From Bacteroidales bacterium UBA3388 (GTDB lineage Bacteria > Bacteroidota > Bacteroidia > Bacteroidales > P3), in NCBI GenBank assembly GCA_002358855.1, contig DEPQ01000084.1, positions 1 through 17,094 of the forward strand: a stretch of 17,094 bases of DNA. Reading direction: 5' to 3'. Positions 1 through 6,657 of the stretch are shown piece by piece (the stretch's first letter is position 1; every line of letters starts with the position of its first letter). A program made the position numbers and the translations under genes. The notes below the pieces were generated by a model, which saw only the letters and a program-made list of their open reading frames with translations, had not been told where the DNA came from and did not search any database.

Positions 1-34
1 TTATCGTGATATTTATTAATAAATAAGATTTTAT

Positions 35-157
35 ATGGCAAGATGTCAATGTAAATCACGATTAAAACCTGTAAGTGTACGAGATTATACTCGTTTCCGC
101 AGAGGCATAGTAGAATATGTTAGGACGCATTGCAGGAAACTTCCAAGGAGAAGTTGA
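35..157 (+). CDS. Possible 40-residue basic peptide
   Basis: A 40-codon frame starts at ATG 35 and stops at TGA 157, encoding a Cys- and Arg-rich basic peptide. Residues 15-20 read VRDYTR and residues 28-34 read YVRTHCR. That spacing resembles the small V-x-x-Y-x-R ... Y-V-x-x-H-x-R pattern I have seen in short hypothetical bacterial proteins, but I cannot name a family or function. A strong hairpin lies about 40 bases after the stop, as expected for the end of a transcription unit. The upstream side is cut off by the window edge, so a promoter cannot be assessed. A second short frame (117-212) overlaps it. Coding status is uncertain. Confidence 0.4.
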   Translation: MARCQCKSRLKPVSVRDYTRFRRGIVEYVRTHCRKLPRRS

Positions 158-197
158 TTGTGGCATTTGTCAACGAGGTGCTCATAAATCGTTGAAG

Positions 198-228
198 AGA
201 GAAGGCGGTTAGATTAACTGCCTTCTCT
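198..228 (+). terminator. Strong hairpin, probable terminator
   Basis: Positions 198-211 pair with 215-228 over 14 base pairs (one G-T wobble) around a three-base loop, GAT. The stem starts with AGAGAAGGC and ends with GCCTTCTCT. Only a short weak T run follows (near 244-249), so it could be a terminator for the small upstream frame or a structured RNA end. Confidence 0.6.
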
Positions 229-282
229 ACTATAAATATGATAGTTTTTACTAGTACACACTAATAATTGGAGAAAAAATCG

Positions 283-290
283 TATCTTTG
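283..290 (+). promoter_or_regulatory. -7 promoter box (TATCTTTG)
   Basis: TATCTTTG matches the Bacteroidetes -7 consensus TAnnTTTG, and is identical to the boxes in front of glsA, the YitT gene and the lipoprotein gene. I see no good -33 TTTG at 19-21 bases upstream. The predicted start near 296 would produce an RNA covering the foldable stretch 316-424, possibly reading on into the permease gene. Confidence 0.55.
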
Positions 291-296
291 CACCAA

Positions 297-430
297 GAAA
301 AGAGTTATTTGAAAAGCATGAGGAATATAGTGTAACAAAACAAGTTAGCAATTTCTTATCCATTGCCCATTCTCATGCAAGTTCTTCTTAATGGTTTGAT
401 ACTCAAAGAATCTTAATCAAACTACATCAA
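297..430 (+). ncRNA. Candidate structured RNA or leader
   Basis: This gene-free stretch lies just after a -7 box and has nested pairing. An outer stem pairs 316-324 with 370-378 (9 pairs, one G-T). It encloses two small stems, 333-336 with 344-347 and 348-352 with 362-366, which abut each other as in a three-way junction. A further hairpin pairs 392-400 with 416-424 (9 pairs, one wobble). I do not recognise it as a known RNA family. It could be a small RNA or the 5' leader of the permease gene. The evidence is pairing in a single sequence only, which AT-rich DNA can produce by chance. Confidence 0.3.
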
Positions 431-489
431 ATATACGAAAAACTAAAAATACTTAGATATAATATCCGTTTTTTTCAATTTAAAAGTAT

Positions 490-497
490 TACTTTTG
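490..497 (+). promoter_or_regulatory. -7 promoter box directly before the permease ATG
   Basis: TACTTTTG fits TAnnTTTG and is the same box used by the two surface-protein genes at the right end. It ends four bases before ATG 502. With the usual spacing the transcript would start at or within a base or two of the start codon, giving a leaderless or nearly leaderless mRNA. The -33 region has only a T-rich run. Confidence 0.5.
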
Positions 498-501
498 CAA
501 T

Positions 502-1722
502 ATGAATTTTGAATACTTTGTTGCAAAAAAATTATTAAAGCAAAAACGCAAGACTTTCTCAAAACCGATTGTCAGCATAGCTACAGCGGGAATTGCTCTT
601 TCGATTGCAGTGATGTTAATTTCAATTGGTGTTTTGCAAGGATTTAAAAATCAAATCAAAGACAAGATTACGGGTTTTACCTCACACATTCATCTTGTTC
701 CTTTTGCGATAAATACAAACAATACTTCAAATTATTTCACCCTTTCAAAACAAGAAATAGACAACCTCTATAAAGAAGAAAATATAAAGACGATTGATCC
801 ATACGTTTTAGCAGGAGGAGCAATCAAAACAAAGACAGATTTTCACGGGGTTGCTCTAAAAGGAGTAGAAGAAAGTTACGACACAATTTTTTTTAAAGAA
901 AACTTAAAATCGGGTAGTCTTCCAGATTACTCAAAGACTGAAAATAAAAACCAAATCCTAATTTCCCAAACCATAGCAGATAAATTAGATATAAAAATTG
1001 GAGATAAAATAAAAATATACTTTTACATAGATCAAAAGTATCGTGTAAGACCATTTACAATAGCAGGTATATATGAAACAGGATTAGGAGATTACGACAA
1101 TAAGTTTATACTTTGCAACGCCAAAATCTTGCAAAAGCTATACTCAATGCAAGAAAATCAATACAGTGGTTATGAAGTAAAACTAAAAGACTTTGCAAAA
1201 CTCAATCAATCTGCCCAAAATCTTTATACACTTCTGTCACAAGACAAAGACCTTCAAACAATAGAAGAAATGGAACCAAGTCTTTTTGCTTGGTTAGACC
1301 TATTAGATTCTAATGTAATCTTGATTTTGATTGTTATGACCTTCATTGCAATAATTACCTCTTGTTCAACACTGCTTATAATGATATTTGAACAAACAAA
1401 ACATATAGGAATCCTAAAAAGTCTTGGAGCAAAAACAAGTTCAATCATAAAAATCTATCTCTACAAATCACTTTACATAGTAGCAAGAGCAATGTTAATA
1501 GGAAACGGAGTTGCAATCACTCTTATGTATCTTCAACAAAATTACAAATTGATAAAACTTGATCAAGAAAGTTATTATTTAGATAGCGTTCCAATAGAGT
1601 TTTCTGCCTTTGCAATAGTGAGTGTAAACCTTGCAAGTATAATAATTTGTATGGCCTCGCTGATTTTTCCAGCAAGAAATATCAGTAAAATCAATCCAAT
1701 GGAAAATATAAAATTTGAATAA
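502..1722 (+). CDS. LolC/LolE-type (FtsX-like) lipoprotein-releasing permease
   Basis: This 406-residue inner-membrane protein has the layout of the LolC/LolE/MacB permease family: one N-terminal membrane segment (about residues 23-47), a large periplasmic domain (about 50-268), then three membrane segments (about 270-296, 319-345 and 367-390). The C-terminal part carries the typical HIGILKSLGA coupling segment (301-310), which contacts the ATPase subunit, and ends in the family's conserved P-A-R ... I-x-P region. Family members pull lipoproteins out of the inner membrane for transfer to the outer membrane, powered by a LolD-type ATPase; no such ATPase gene is in this window. The start MNFEYF is typical of Bacteroidetes homologues, and no later Met precedes the first membrane segment. 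LolC and LolE cannot be told apart here, so no symbol is given. Confidence 0.85.
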   Translation: MNFEYFVAKKLLKQKRKTFSKPIVSIATAGIALSIAVMLISIGVLQGFKNQIKDKITGFTSHIHLVPFAINTNNTSNYFTLSKQEIDNLYKEENIKTIDPYVLAGGAIKTKTDFHGVALKGVEESYDTIFFKENLKSGSLPDYSKTENKNQILISQTIADKLDIKIGDKIKIYFYIDQKYRVRPFTIAGIYETGLGDYDNKFILCNAKILQKLYSMQENQYSGYEVKLKDFAKLNQSAQNLYTLLSQDKDLQTIEEMEPSLFAWLDLLDSNVILILIVMTFIAIITSCSTLLIMIFEQTKHIGILKSLGAKTSSIIKIYLYKSLYIVARAMLIGNGVAITLMYLQQNYKLIKLDQESYYLDSVPIEFSAFAIVSVNLASIIICMASLIFPARNISKINPMENIKFE

Positions 1723-1760
1723 AAGACATAGTAAAATATTTCTTTGTTTTATTTATTTTT

Positions 1761-1797
1761 TTCTTTGAATTATTTTTCTAAATCAAAGAATTATTTA
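1761..1797 (+). terminator. AT-rich inverted repeat after the permease gene
   Basis: TTCTTTGA (1761-1768) pairs with TCAAAGAA (1783-1790), followed by TTATTT. This is a weak terminator candidate. Its right half resembles elements at 10497, 12661 and 17001 (see findings). Confidence 0.35.
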
Positions 1798-1825
1798 AGC
1801 ATTTTAAAGAAAAATTGTATCTTTG
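1794..1825 (+). promoter_or_regulatory. Promoter of the glsA operon
   Basis: The -7 box TATCTTTG is at 1818-1825. A degenerate -33 element TTTA is at 1794-1797, 20 bases upstream. The predicted transcript start is near 1830, leaving a leader of about 25 bases before ATG 1857. The box overlaps the TTG at 1815, which argues against that TTG being a start codon. Confidence 0.6.
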
Positions 1826-1856
1826 CATAATTATTGAGTTTTTAGATAAAGAAGAA

Positions 1857-2723
1857 ATGAAGAAAGAATTTGATGTAGAATCTATAACTCGTGATCATAT
1901 CAATTTAGAACGTATGATTGCAAGCAAGAATGAAAAACTTCTTCGTTGCATACCAAAATTTGTAATGAAATGGTTTAAGAAACTCTTGCATTTAGATAGA
2001 ATTAACGAAGAAATATATAATCAACGTCATTTAGATGGGCCACAATTTGCAAAGCATGTAGTGGAAGATTACTTAAAGGTAAAGATTGAGATTGTAAATC
2101 CTGAGAATATACCGTACACTTCTCGTAGTTTACTTGTTGCAAATCACCCAATAGGAAGCATAGACGGCATGGCATTGATAGATATCGTTGGACAAAAACG
2201 TTCAGATATTCTTTTTCCTGTCAATGATATGCTTTGTGCTTTGCCAAATTTCAGAGATGTTTTTGTTCCTATAAATAAATATGGTAGAAACTCTTCAAAC
2301 CACGATGTTTTGAACGATGCGTTTCGCTCCGACAGTTGTGTGATGTTTTTTCCTGCTGGAACAGAGTCAAAATTCATTGATGGCAAATTTCAAGACTTTC
2401 CTTGGAAAAAGACTTTTGTTAAAAAAGCGATAGAATTTCAAAGAGATGTTGTTCCAGTTTATATAGAGGGAATGAACTCTAAGCGTTTTTATAGGTTGTC
2501 TGCTATTAGACGTTTCTTCGGAATGAAGTTTGATTTGGAGATGATACTTCTTCCTGATGAGATGTTTAAGTATAGTGGAAAGACAATTAAGATTACTTTT
2601 GGTAAACCAATCAAATGGGAAACTTTTGATAAGTCTCGCTCCCATAAAGAGTGGGCTGCGGTTGTAAGAGGACACGTTTATGATTTAAAAGACAATCCAC
2701 AAAAAGAGTTAGTAATAGAATAA
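1857..2723 (+). CDS. glsA: PlsC-like O-acyltransferase, probable glycine-lipid synthase GlsA
   Basis: This 288-residue acyltransferase belongs to the PlsC/lysophospholipid acyltransferase superfamily. The catalytic motif is NHPIGSID (residues 96-103), with His97 and Asp103 separated by five residues rather than the usual four. The second motif FPAGTES (165-171) stands in for FPEGTR. In Bacteroides, GlsA transfers a second acyl chain onto the 3-hydroxyl of N-acyl glycine, completing the glycine lipids of the envelope. The assignment rests on the fold motifs plus the adjacent glsB, 13 bases downstream, and is an inference; a related ornithine-lipid or phospholipid acyltransferase is the alternative. 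ATG 1857 is chosen because an upstream TTG at 1815 lies inside the promoter. No signal peptide or clear membrane segment is visible, so it probably sits on the cytoplasmic membrane surface. Confidence 0.75.
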   Translation: MKKEFDVESITRDHINLERMIASKNEKLLRCIPKFVMKWFKKLLHLDRINEEIYNQRHLDGPQFAKHVVEDYLKVKIEIVNPENIPYTSRSLLVANHPIGSIDGMALIDIVGQKRSDILFPVNDMLCALPNFRDVFVPINKYGRNSSNHDVLNDAFRSDSCVMFFPAGTESKFIDGKFQDFPWKKTFVKKAIEFQRDVVPVYIEGMNSKRFYRLSAIRRFFGMKFDLEMILLPDEMFKYSGKTIKITFGKPIKWETFDKSRSHKEWAAVVRGHVYDLKDNPQKELVIE

Positions 2724-2736
2724 AATAGATAAAACT

Positions 2737-3675
2737 ATGACAGCAATAGACACTTCTTATGTAATAGCACCTATTGATAAGGAAATTTTGAAGAAAGAGT
2801 TGAAATTGGCTACTTTTATGAAGAAAACCAATTATGGCTCAAAGGAAATCTACATTACAAACTCACATCGTACTCCAAATATAATGAGAGAAATCGGTAG
2901 ATTAAGAGAAATTAGTTTTGGAGCAGAGGGTGGCGGTAGCGGAACAGAGTGTGATATTGACAAATACGACATTGCACCTGAACCACACTGCTATGAACAA
3001 CTTTTTGTGTGGGACCCACAAGAAGAAGAGATTGTAGGAGGTTATCGTTACATAATAGGAAAGAATATTTTTAAAGAAAGCAATGACGAACTGTTAAGTG
3101 CAACAGCAGATTTATTCTCATTTAGCGAACATTTCCTTAAAAACTATCTTGATTGCACAATTGAGTTAGGACGTTCCTTTGTAAGCGTGAACTATCAACC
3201 TACAACAAATTTCAGAAAAGGTATGTATTCATTAGATAACCTTTGGGATGGACTTGGAGGTTTAGTATTGTTGCACCCAGAGGTTAAATATTTCTTTGGA
3301 AAGATTACAATGTATCCTTCAATGAACACAAAAGCGAGAGATTACATACTATATTTTTACAAAAAACATTTTCCTGATAACGAAGGTTTAGTATTTCCAA
3401 AAGAAGCAATTGAAATAGAAACCGATTACAATGAATTAGTTCATCTATTCAATGGAAAAAATTATAAAGAAGATTATCAAATTCTTGTAAAGAACGTTAG
3501 AGCATTAGGAGAAAGCATACCTCCTTTGGTAAACGCTTATATGAATCTTTCTTCAACAATGAAGAGTTTCGGAACTTCAATAAACCGTCATTTTAGTGAT
3601 GTAGAAGAAACAGGAATCTTAGTTACAATTGCGGATATCTATGACGAGAAGAAAGAAAGACATATGAAATTATAG
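2737..3675 (+). CDS. glsB: GNAT-fold N-acyltransferase, probable glycine N-acyltransferase GlsB
   Basis: This 312-residue protein matches the family often annotated as hemolysin or GNAT N-acyltransferase in Bacteroidetes, related to OlsB of ornithine-lipid synthesis. Recognisable blocks are REISFGAEGGGSGT (57-70) followed by DIDKYD (73-78), VGGYRY (100-105), TIELGRSFV (141-149), RKGMYSLDNLWDGLG (160-174) and the near-terminal DIYDEKKERHM (300-310). In Bacteroides thetaiotaomicron, GlsB attaches a 3-hydroxy fatty acid to glycine, giving the N-acyl glycine that GlsA then O-acylates. The intermediate class includes commendamide, known as a host-receptor ligand. It lies 13 bases after glsA and three bases before engB, so the genes are surely co-transcribed. 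The length and all conserved blocks are intact. The hemolysin label of older annotations is not supported by anything seen here. Confidence 0.8.
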   Translation: MTAIDTSYVIAPIDKEILKKELKLATFMKKTNYGSKEIYITNSHRTPNIMREIGRLREISFGAEGGGSGTECDIDKYDIAPEPHCYEQLFVWDPQEEEIVGGYRYIIGKNIFKESNDELLSATADLFSFSEHFLKNYLDCTIELGRSFVSVNYQPTTNFRKGMYSLDNLWDGLGGLVLLHPEVKYFFGKITMYPSMNTKARDYILYFYKKHFPDNEGLVFPKEAIEIETDYNELVHLFNGKNYKEDYQILVKNVRALGESIPPLVNAYMNLSSTMKSFGTSINRHFSDVEETGILVTIADIYDEKKERHMKL

Positions 3676-3678
3676 TCT

Positions 3679-4278
3679 ATGGTAAAAAGTGCGGAATTTG
3701 TAAAAAGTAGTCCTGATTATCGTCAATCACCTAAGGCAGATAAACCAGAGTTTGCTTTCATTGGACGAAGTAATGTAGGCAAGAGTTCGCTCATTAACGC
3801 TTTGGTAAACAAAAAAGACCTTGCAAAAACAAGTTCTCAACCAGGTAAAACACAACTAATAAACCATTTTCTTATTGATCAAGATTGGTATTTAGTGGAT
3901 TTGCCAGGTTATGGTTATGCAAGAGTTTCAAGAGATAATAGAGCAGTTTGGGGAAAGATGATAAGAAACTACATCCTTAAAAGAGAAAATCTGTTAAATG
4001 TTTATTTGTTGATAGATTCAAGACATTCGCCTCAAAAAATAGATATAGAATTTATGAATTTCTTAGGGGAAAACTCTGTTCCATTTACTATTGTTTTTAC
4101 AAAAATAGACAAGCAAACAGCAAACAAAACAAACGAAAACCTAAGAAATTATAAAAACGAACTACTCAAATATTGGGAAGAGTTACCTCAGATAATCTTA
4201 ACCTCTGCCGAAAAGAGACAAGGATTAGAAGAACTAATGGATTCCATAAAGAGTATAATACCATATTATAATAAGTAA
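3679..4278 (+). CDS. engB: Ribosome-assembly GTPase EngB (YihA/YsxC)
   Basis: This 199-residue single-domain GTPase of the TrmE-Era-EngA-EngB class is full length for EngB. Nucleotide-binding motifs appear in order: P-loop GRSNVGKS (29-36), switch region SSQPGKTQ (52-59), DLPG (74-77) within the EngB-typical LPGYGYA segment, TKID (141-144) and TSA (175-177). Family members are cytoplasmic and act late in assembly of the large ribosomal subunit. The start codon lies three bases after the glsB stop, and the stop is one base before the phosphofructokinase start, so translation is probably coupled. Nothing is missing or unusual in the protein. Confidence 0.95.
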   Translation: MVKSAEFVKSSPDYRQSPKADKPEFAFIGRSNVGKSSLINALVNKKDLAKTSSQPGKTQLINHFLIDQDWYLVDLPGYGYARVSRDNRAVWGKMIRNYILKRENLLNVYLLIDSRHSPQKIDIEFMNFLGENSVPFTIVFTKIDKQTANKTNENLRNYKNELLKYWEELPQIILTSAEKRQGLEELMDSIKSIIPYYNK

Positions 4279-4279
4279 G

Positions 4280-5374
4280 ATGAAAAGACTAATGATAGCA
4301 ACAGGAGGTGGAGACTGTCCTGGGTTGAATGCAGTTATAAGAGCAATCGTAAAAAGAGCTTCTTTGGAAAAAGATTGGGAAGTAATCGGTTGCATAGAGT
4401 CCTTTAACGGAGTTTTAAGAGAACCAACAGAAATCGTAACCTTAGAAGAAGATAATGTAGCAGGCATATTGGTTCAAGGAGGTACAATTCTTGGAACAAC
4501 AAACAAAGGAGGCCCTTTTGCTTATCCTGTAAAAGATTCACAAGGTAATTGGACAACGATAGATGTTAGTGATCAAATGATAAGGAAACTCCAATTCTTA
4601 GGAGTAGATGCAGTAATCAATATTGGAGGCGACGGTTCGCAAAGAATATCTAAGGCTTTATATGAAAAAGGTCTTAATATAATAGGTGTTCCTAAGACAA
4701 TAGACAATGATCTTTCGATGACAGATTTCACTTTCGGCTTTCAAACAGCAGTACAAATAGCAACAGAAAGTGTAGATAAGTTAGTTACGACAGCAGCCTC
4801 ACATAATCGTATTTTTATTCTTGAAGTAATGGGACGAGATGCAGGTTGGATTGCATTAAATGCAGCAATTGCAGGAGGAGCCGATATTTGTATAATTCCA
4901 GAGATACCTTACGACATAGAAAAGATAAAAGCAAAAATAGCAACTCGCTATAAAAAGGGTAGAGGCTTTTGTATAATAGTTGTAGCCGAAGGAGCAAAAA
5001 ATCAACAAGGCGAACAAATCGGAGAAAAGTCAAAAGAAATTGGAAATAGACACTTTAAATTAGGTGGAATAGGAGAAGTAATCAAGTCAGAGTTGCAAGA
5101 AGCGGGCGTAACTAATGATATAAGAGTTTCGGTCTTAGGACACTTGCAAAGAGGTGGCACTCCAATTGCGTATGACAGAGTGTTGGCATCGGAATTTGGT
5201 GTAAAAGCCTTTGAACTTGCCAAAGCAGGAGATTTTGGTAAGATGGTAGCCTACAAACATCCTGAGGTAATATCAGTAACCTTGGAAGAGGCTTTGAAAG
5301 AGCCACATTTGGTAAGTCCTGATAGCTTTTTAGTAAAAACAGCAAAAGGATTAGGTATTGCTTTTGGAGACTAA
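4280..5374 (+). CDS. 6-phosphofructokinase, group III type
   Basis: This 364-residue PfkA-superfamily enzyme phosphorylates fructose 6-phosphate to fructose 1,6-bisphosphate in glycolysis. The N-terminal loop GGGDCPGLNA (9-18), the GGDGS motif (116-120) and the catalytic segment PKTIDND (138-144, Asp142 as base) are present. Two positions decide phosphate-donor preference. Gly119 (Escherichia coli Gly104) points to ATP, whereas Lys139 (E. coli Gly124) is the residue usual in pyrophosphate-dependent and group III enzymes. The combination is typical of the ATP-using or mixed-substrate group III clade, so ATP is favoured but not proven. At 364 residues it is longer than E. coli PfkA (about 320). 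It is the last gene of the glsA-glsB-engB operon, starting one base after the engB stop. The -33 element of the next promoter lies within its last codons. Confidence 0.9.
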   Translation: MKRLMIATGGGDCPGLNAVIRAIVKRASLEKDWEVIGCIESFNGVLREPTEIVTLEEDNVAGILVQGGTILGTTNKGGPFAYPVKDSQGNWTTIDVSDQMIRKLQFLGVDAVINIGGDGSQRISKALYEKGLNIIGVPKTIDNDLSMTDFTFGFQTAVQIATESVDKLVTTAASHNRIFILEVMGRDAGWIALNAAIAGGADICIIPEIPYDIEKIKAKIATRYKKGRGFCIIVVAEGAKNQQGEQIGEKSKEIGNRHFKLGGIGEVIKSELQEAGVTNDIRVSVLGHLQRGGTPIAYDRVLASEFGVKAFELAKAGDFGKMVAYKHPEVISVTLEEALKEPHLVSPDSFLVKTAKGLGIAFGD

Positions 5375-5393
5375 ATAAAAAGTAGTATCTTTG
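5363..5393 (+). promoter_or_regulatory. Promoter of the YitT-family gene
   Basis: TTTG (5363-5366), a 19-base spacer and TATCTTTG (5386-5393) match the Bacteroidetes consensus exactly. The -33 element overlaps the end of the phosphofructokinase gene. The predicted leader is about 43 bases, A-rich and without a Shine-Dalgarno site. Confidence 0.8.
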
Positions 5394-5441
5394 CAAACTT
5401 TAAAAATTAAGTAATAAAAAATAAAAACAGACAAAAAATTT

Positions 5442-6443
5442 ATGACACAACAACAAAACAAAGTAAAAGCTTGGTTGAGCCAGCTTGTTGACCCAAATGA
5501 AAAAATCTTTTCAAAACAATGGTTCATTTCTTATGGTTACATAGTATTCGGAACCTTGTTATTTGTTATTGCAGACGTAATATTTGCAGTGCCTTATCAG
5601 TTAGCGCCAGGTGGGGTTTATGGATTGGCAAATGTATTGGCAATTTTGACCGAATCAAAAATTACATGGTTTTTGATATCAATGGAAGTGCCATTGTTAA
5701 TCATAGGTAGTATAATTCTTGGACCTAAATTCGGAGTTAAGACTATTGTGTCTGTTGCATTAGGTTGGTTGTTTACTTGGTTAATAGAAACATATTATGG
5801 ATATGCCCCACTAATTCACGTTGGTGAACTTATAACAGATGCAGGCAAAGCAACATTTGATGCACTTCCAATAAAAGAATCAGCATATTTATTTATGCCA
5901 GATTATTTGCTTAATACATTATTAGCAGGTTTATTGTATGGTATAGGAATTGGAATGATATTCAAGTCAGGTGCAACTTCAGGAGGAAGTGATATTATCT
6001 CAATGATAATAAACAAATACACAGGAATATCACTTGGAACAATGGTTATCATAGTAGATGGAATTATTGCATTATCTACATTGTTGATTTCTCCTGATTT
6101 ACGTTTACCTGCATATTCTATTCTTCTTATTATAATCGAAGGAAAGATTATAGATATGGTTGTAGATGGCATAAAAACTTACAAAACCTTATTTATTGTT
6201 ACAGATAAGTATGATGAGGTAAGAAAAGCTATTATAACAGATTTGAATAGAGGTGGTACATGTATCAATGCTATTGGAATGTACAAAGGACAAGAAAGAA
6301 AAGTAATCTATACAACAGTTACACGTGCAGAATTTGTAAAATTAAAATCTGGAATTCGTGCAATAGATGAAAATGCTTTCATTTCAGTAATGGACAGTAG
6401 CGAAGCATTAGGAAAAGGCTTTAAAGAACTACCTTTAAAATAA
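5442..6443 (+). CDS. YitT-family integral membrane protein
   Basis: This 333-residue protein has the YitT architecture. A roughly 28-residue cytoplasmic N-terminal tail is followed by about six membrane segments (roughly 30-52, 74-94, 98-116, 155-175, 197-216 and 222-240), then a soluble C-terminal domain (about 247-325) of the DUF2179 type. The loop KSGATSGGSDII (175-186) and the APGGVYGLAN segment (55-64) are typical conserved Gly-rich stretches of the family. The biochemical function of YitT proteins is unsettled; transport is suspected from the fold and is not shown here. It has its own promoter just after the phosphofructokinase gene and a clear terminator 18 bases after its stop. Confidence 0.9.
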   Translation: MTQQQNKVKAWLSQLVDPNEKIFSKQWFISYGYIVFGTLLFVIADVIFAVPYQLAPGGVYGLANVLAILTESKITWFLISMEVPLLIIGSIILGPKFGVKTIVSVALGWLFTWLIETYYGYAPLIHVGELITDAGKATFDALPIKESAYLFMPDYLLNTLLAGLLYGIGIGMIFKSGATSGGSDIISMIINKYTGISLGTMVIIVDGIIALSTLLISPDLRLPAYSILLIIIEGKIIDMVVDGIKTYKTLFIVTDKYDEVRKAIITDLNRGGTCINAIGMYKGQERKVIYTTVTRAEFVKLKSGIRAIDENAFISVMDSSEALGKGFKELPLK

Positions 6444-6461
6444 GAAAAAAACAATTTAAAC

Positions 6462-6494
6462 AAAAAAGCATCAGTCTAAGACTGATGCTTTTTT
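6462..6494. terminator. Bidirectional terminator between the YitT gene and tRNA-Met
   Basis: A15 to T15 type hairpin: AAAAAAGCATCAGTC (6462-6476), loop TAA, GACTGATGC plus a T run (6480-6495). The A run on one side and T run on the other make it work for the plus-strand YitT gene and for the minus-strand tRNA, whose 3' end is at 6503. Confidence 0.9.
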
Positions 6495-6502
6495 TATTTT
6501 AG

Positions 6503-6576
6503 TAGCGGGAACGAGAGTTGAACTCGTGACCTCCGGGTTATGAATCCGACGCTCTAACCAACTGAGCTATCCCGCC
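6503..6576 (-). tRNA. tRNA-Met (CAT anticodon), elongator type
   Basis: The 74-base cloverleaf reads on the minus strand. The acceptor arm GGCGGGA pairs with TCCCGCT (G1-T72 wobble), with discriminator A. The D stem is GCTC/GAGC, the anticodon loop is TTCATAA and the T stem is ACGAG/CTCGT around TTCAACT. The anticodon CAT is at 6540-6542. The terminal CCA is not encoded. Initiator features (mismatched first acceptor pair, three G-C pairs below the anticodon loop) are absent, so elongator Met is favoured. A tRNA-Ile with a modified CAT anticodon cannot be fully excluded. The pair closing the anticodon loop is A31-C39, a mismatch (see findings). Confidence 0.92.
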
Positions 6577-6592
6577 TTGTTTTTTGCGAGTG

Positions 6593-6624
6593 CAAAATTA
6601 TATCTTTTTTTTGGTTTAGACAAA
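6593..6624 (-). promoter_or_regulatory. Promoter of tRNA-Met
   Basis: On the minus strand, TTTG (plus positions 6621-6624), a 20-base spacer and TAATTTTG (6593-6600) fit the consensus exactly. The -7 box lies 17 bases before the tRNA 5' end, so the tRNA can be transcribed independently of uvrA. Confidence 0.8.
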
Positions 6625-6657
6625 TAAATGAGCGTTTTTTTAATTTATTTCTTTGAT

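Noticed and set aside
117..212. 31-codon frame overlapping the small peptide gene
   Set aside because: It overlaps a better motif-bearing frame, has no recognisable pattern and ends inside the hairpin stem; kept only as an alternative.
375..416. 13-codon frame inside the possible structured RNA, as a leader peptide
   Set aside because: No run of regulatory codons, no attenuator hairpin with T run and no ribosome-site-like signal; length is well within chance.
1815..1856. TTG start extending the O-acyltransferase by 14 residues
   Set aside because: It lies inside the -7 promoter region; ATG 1857 has a normal leader.
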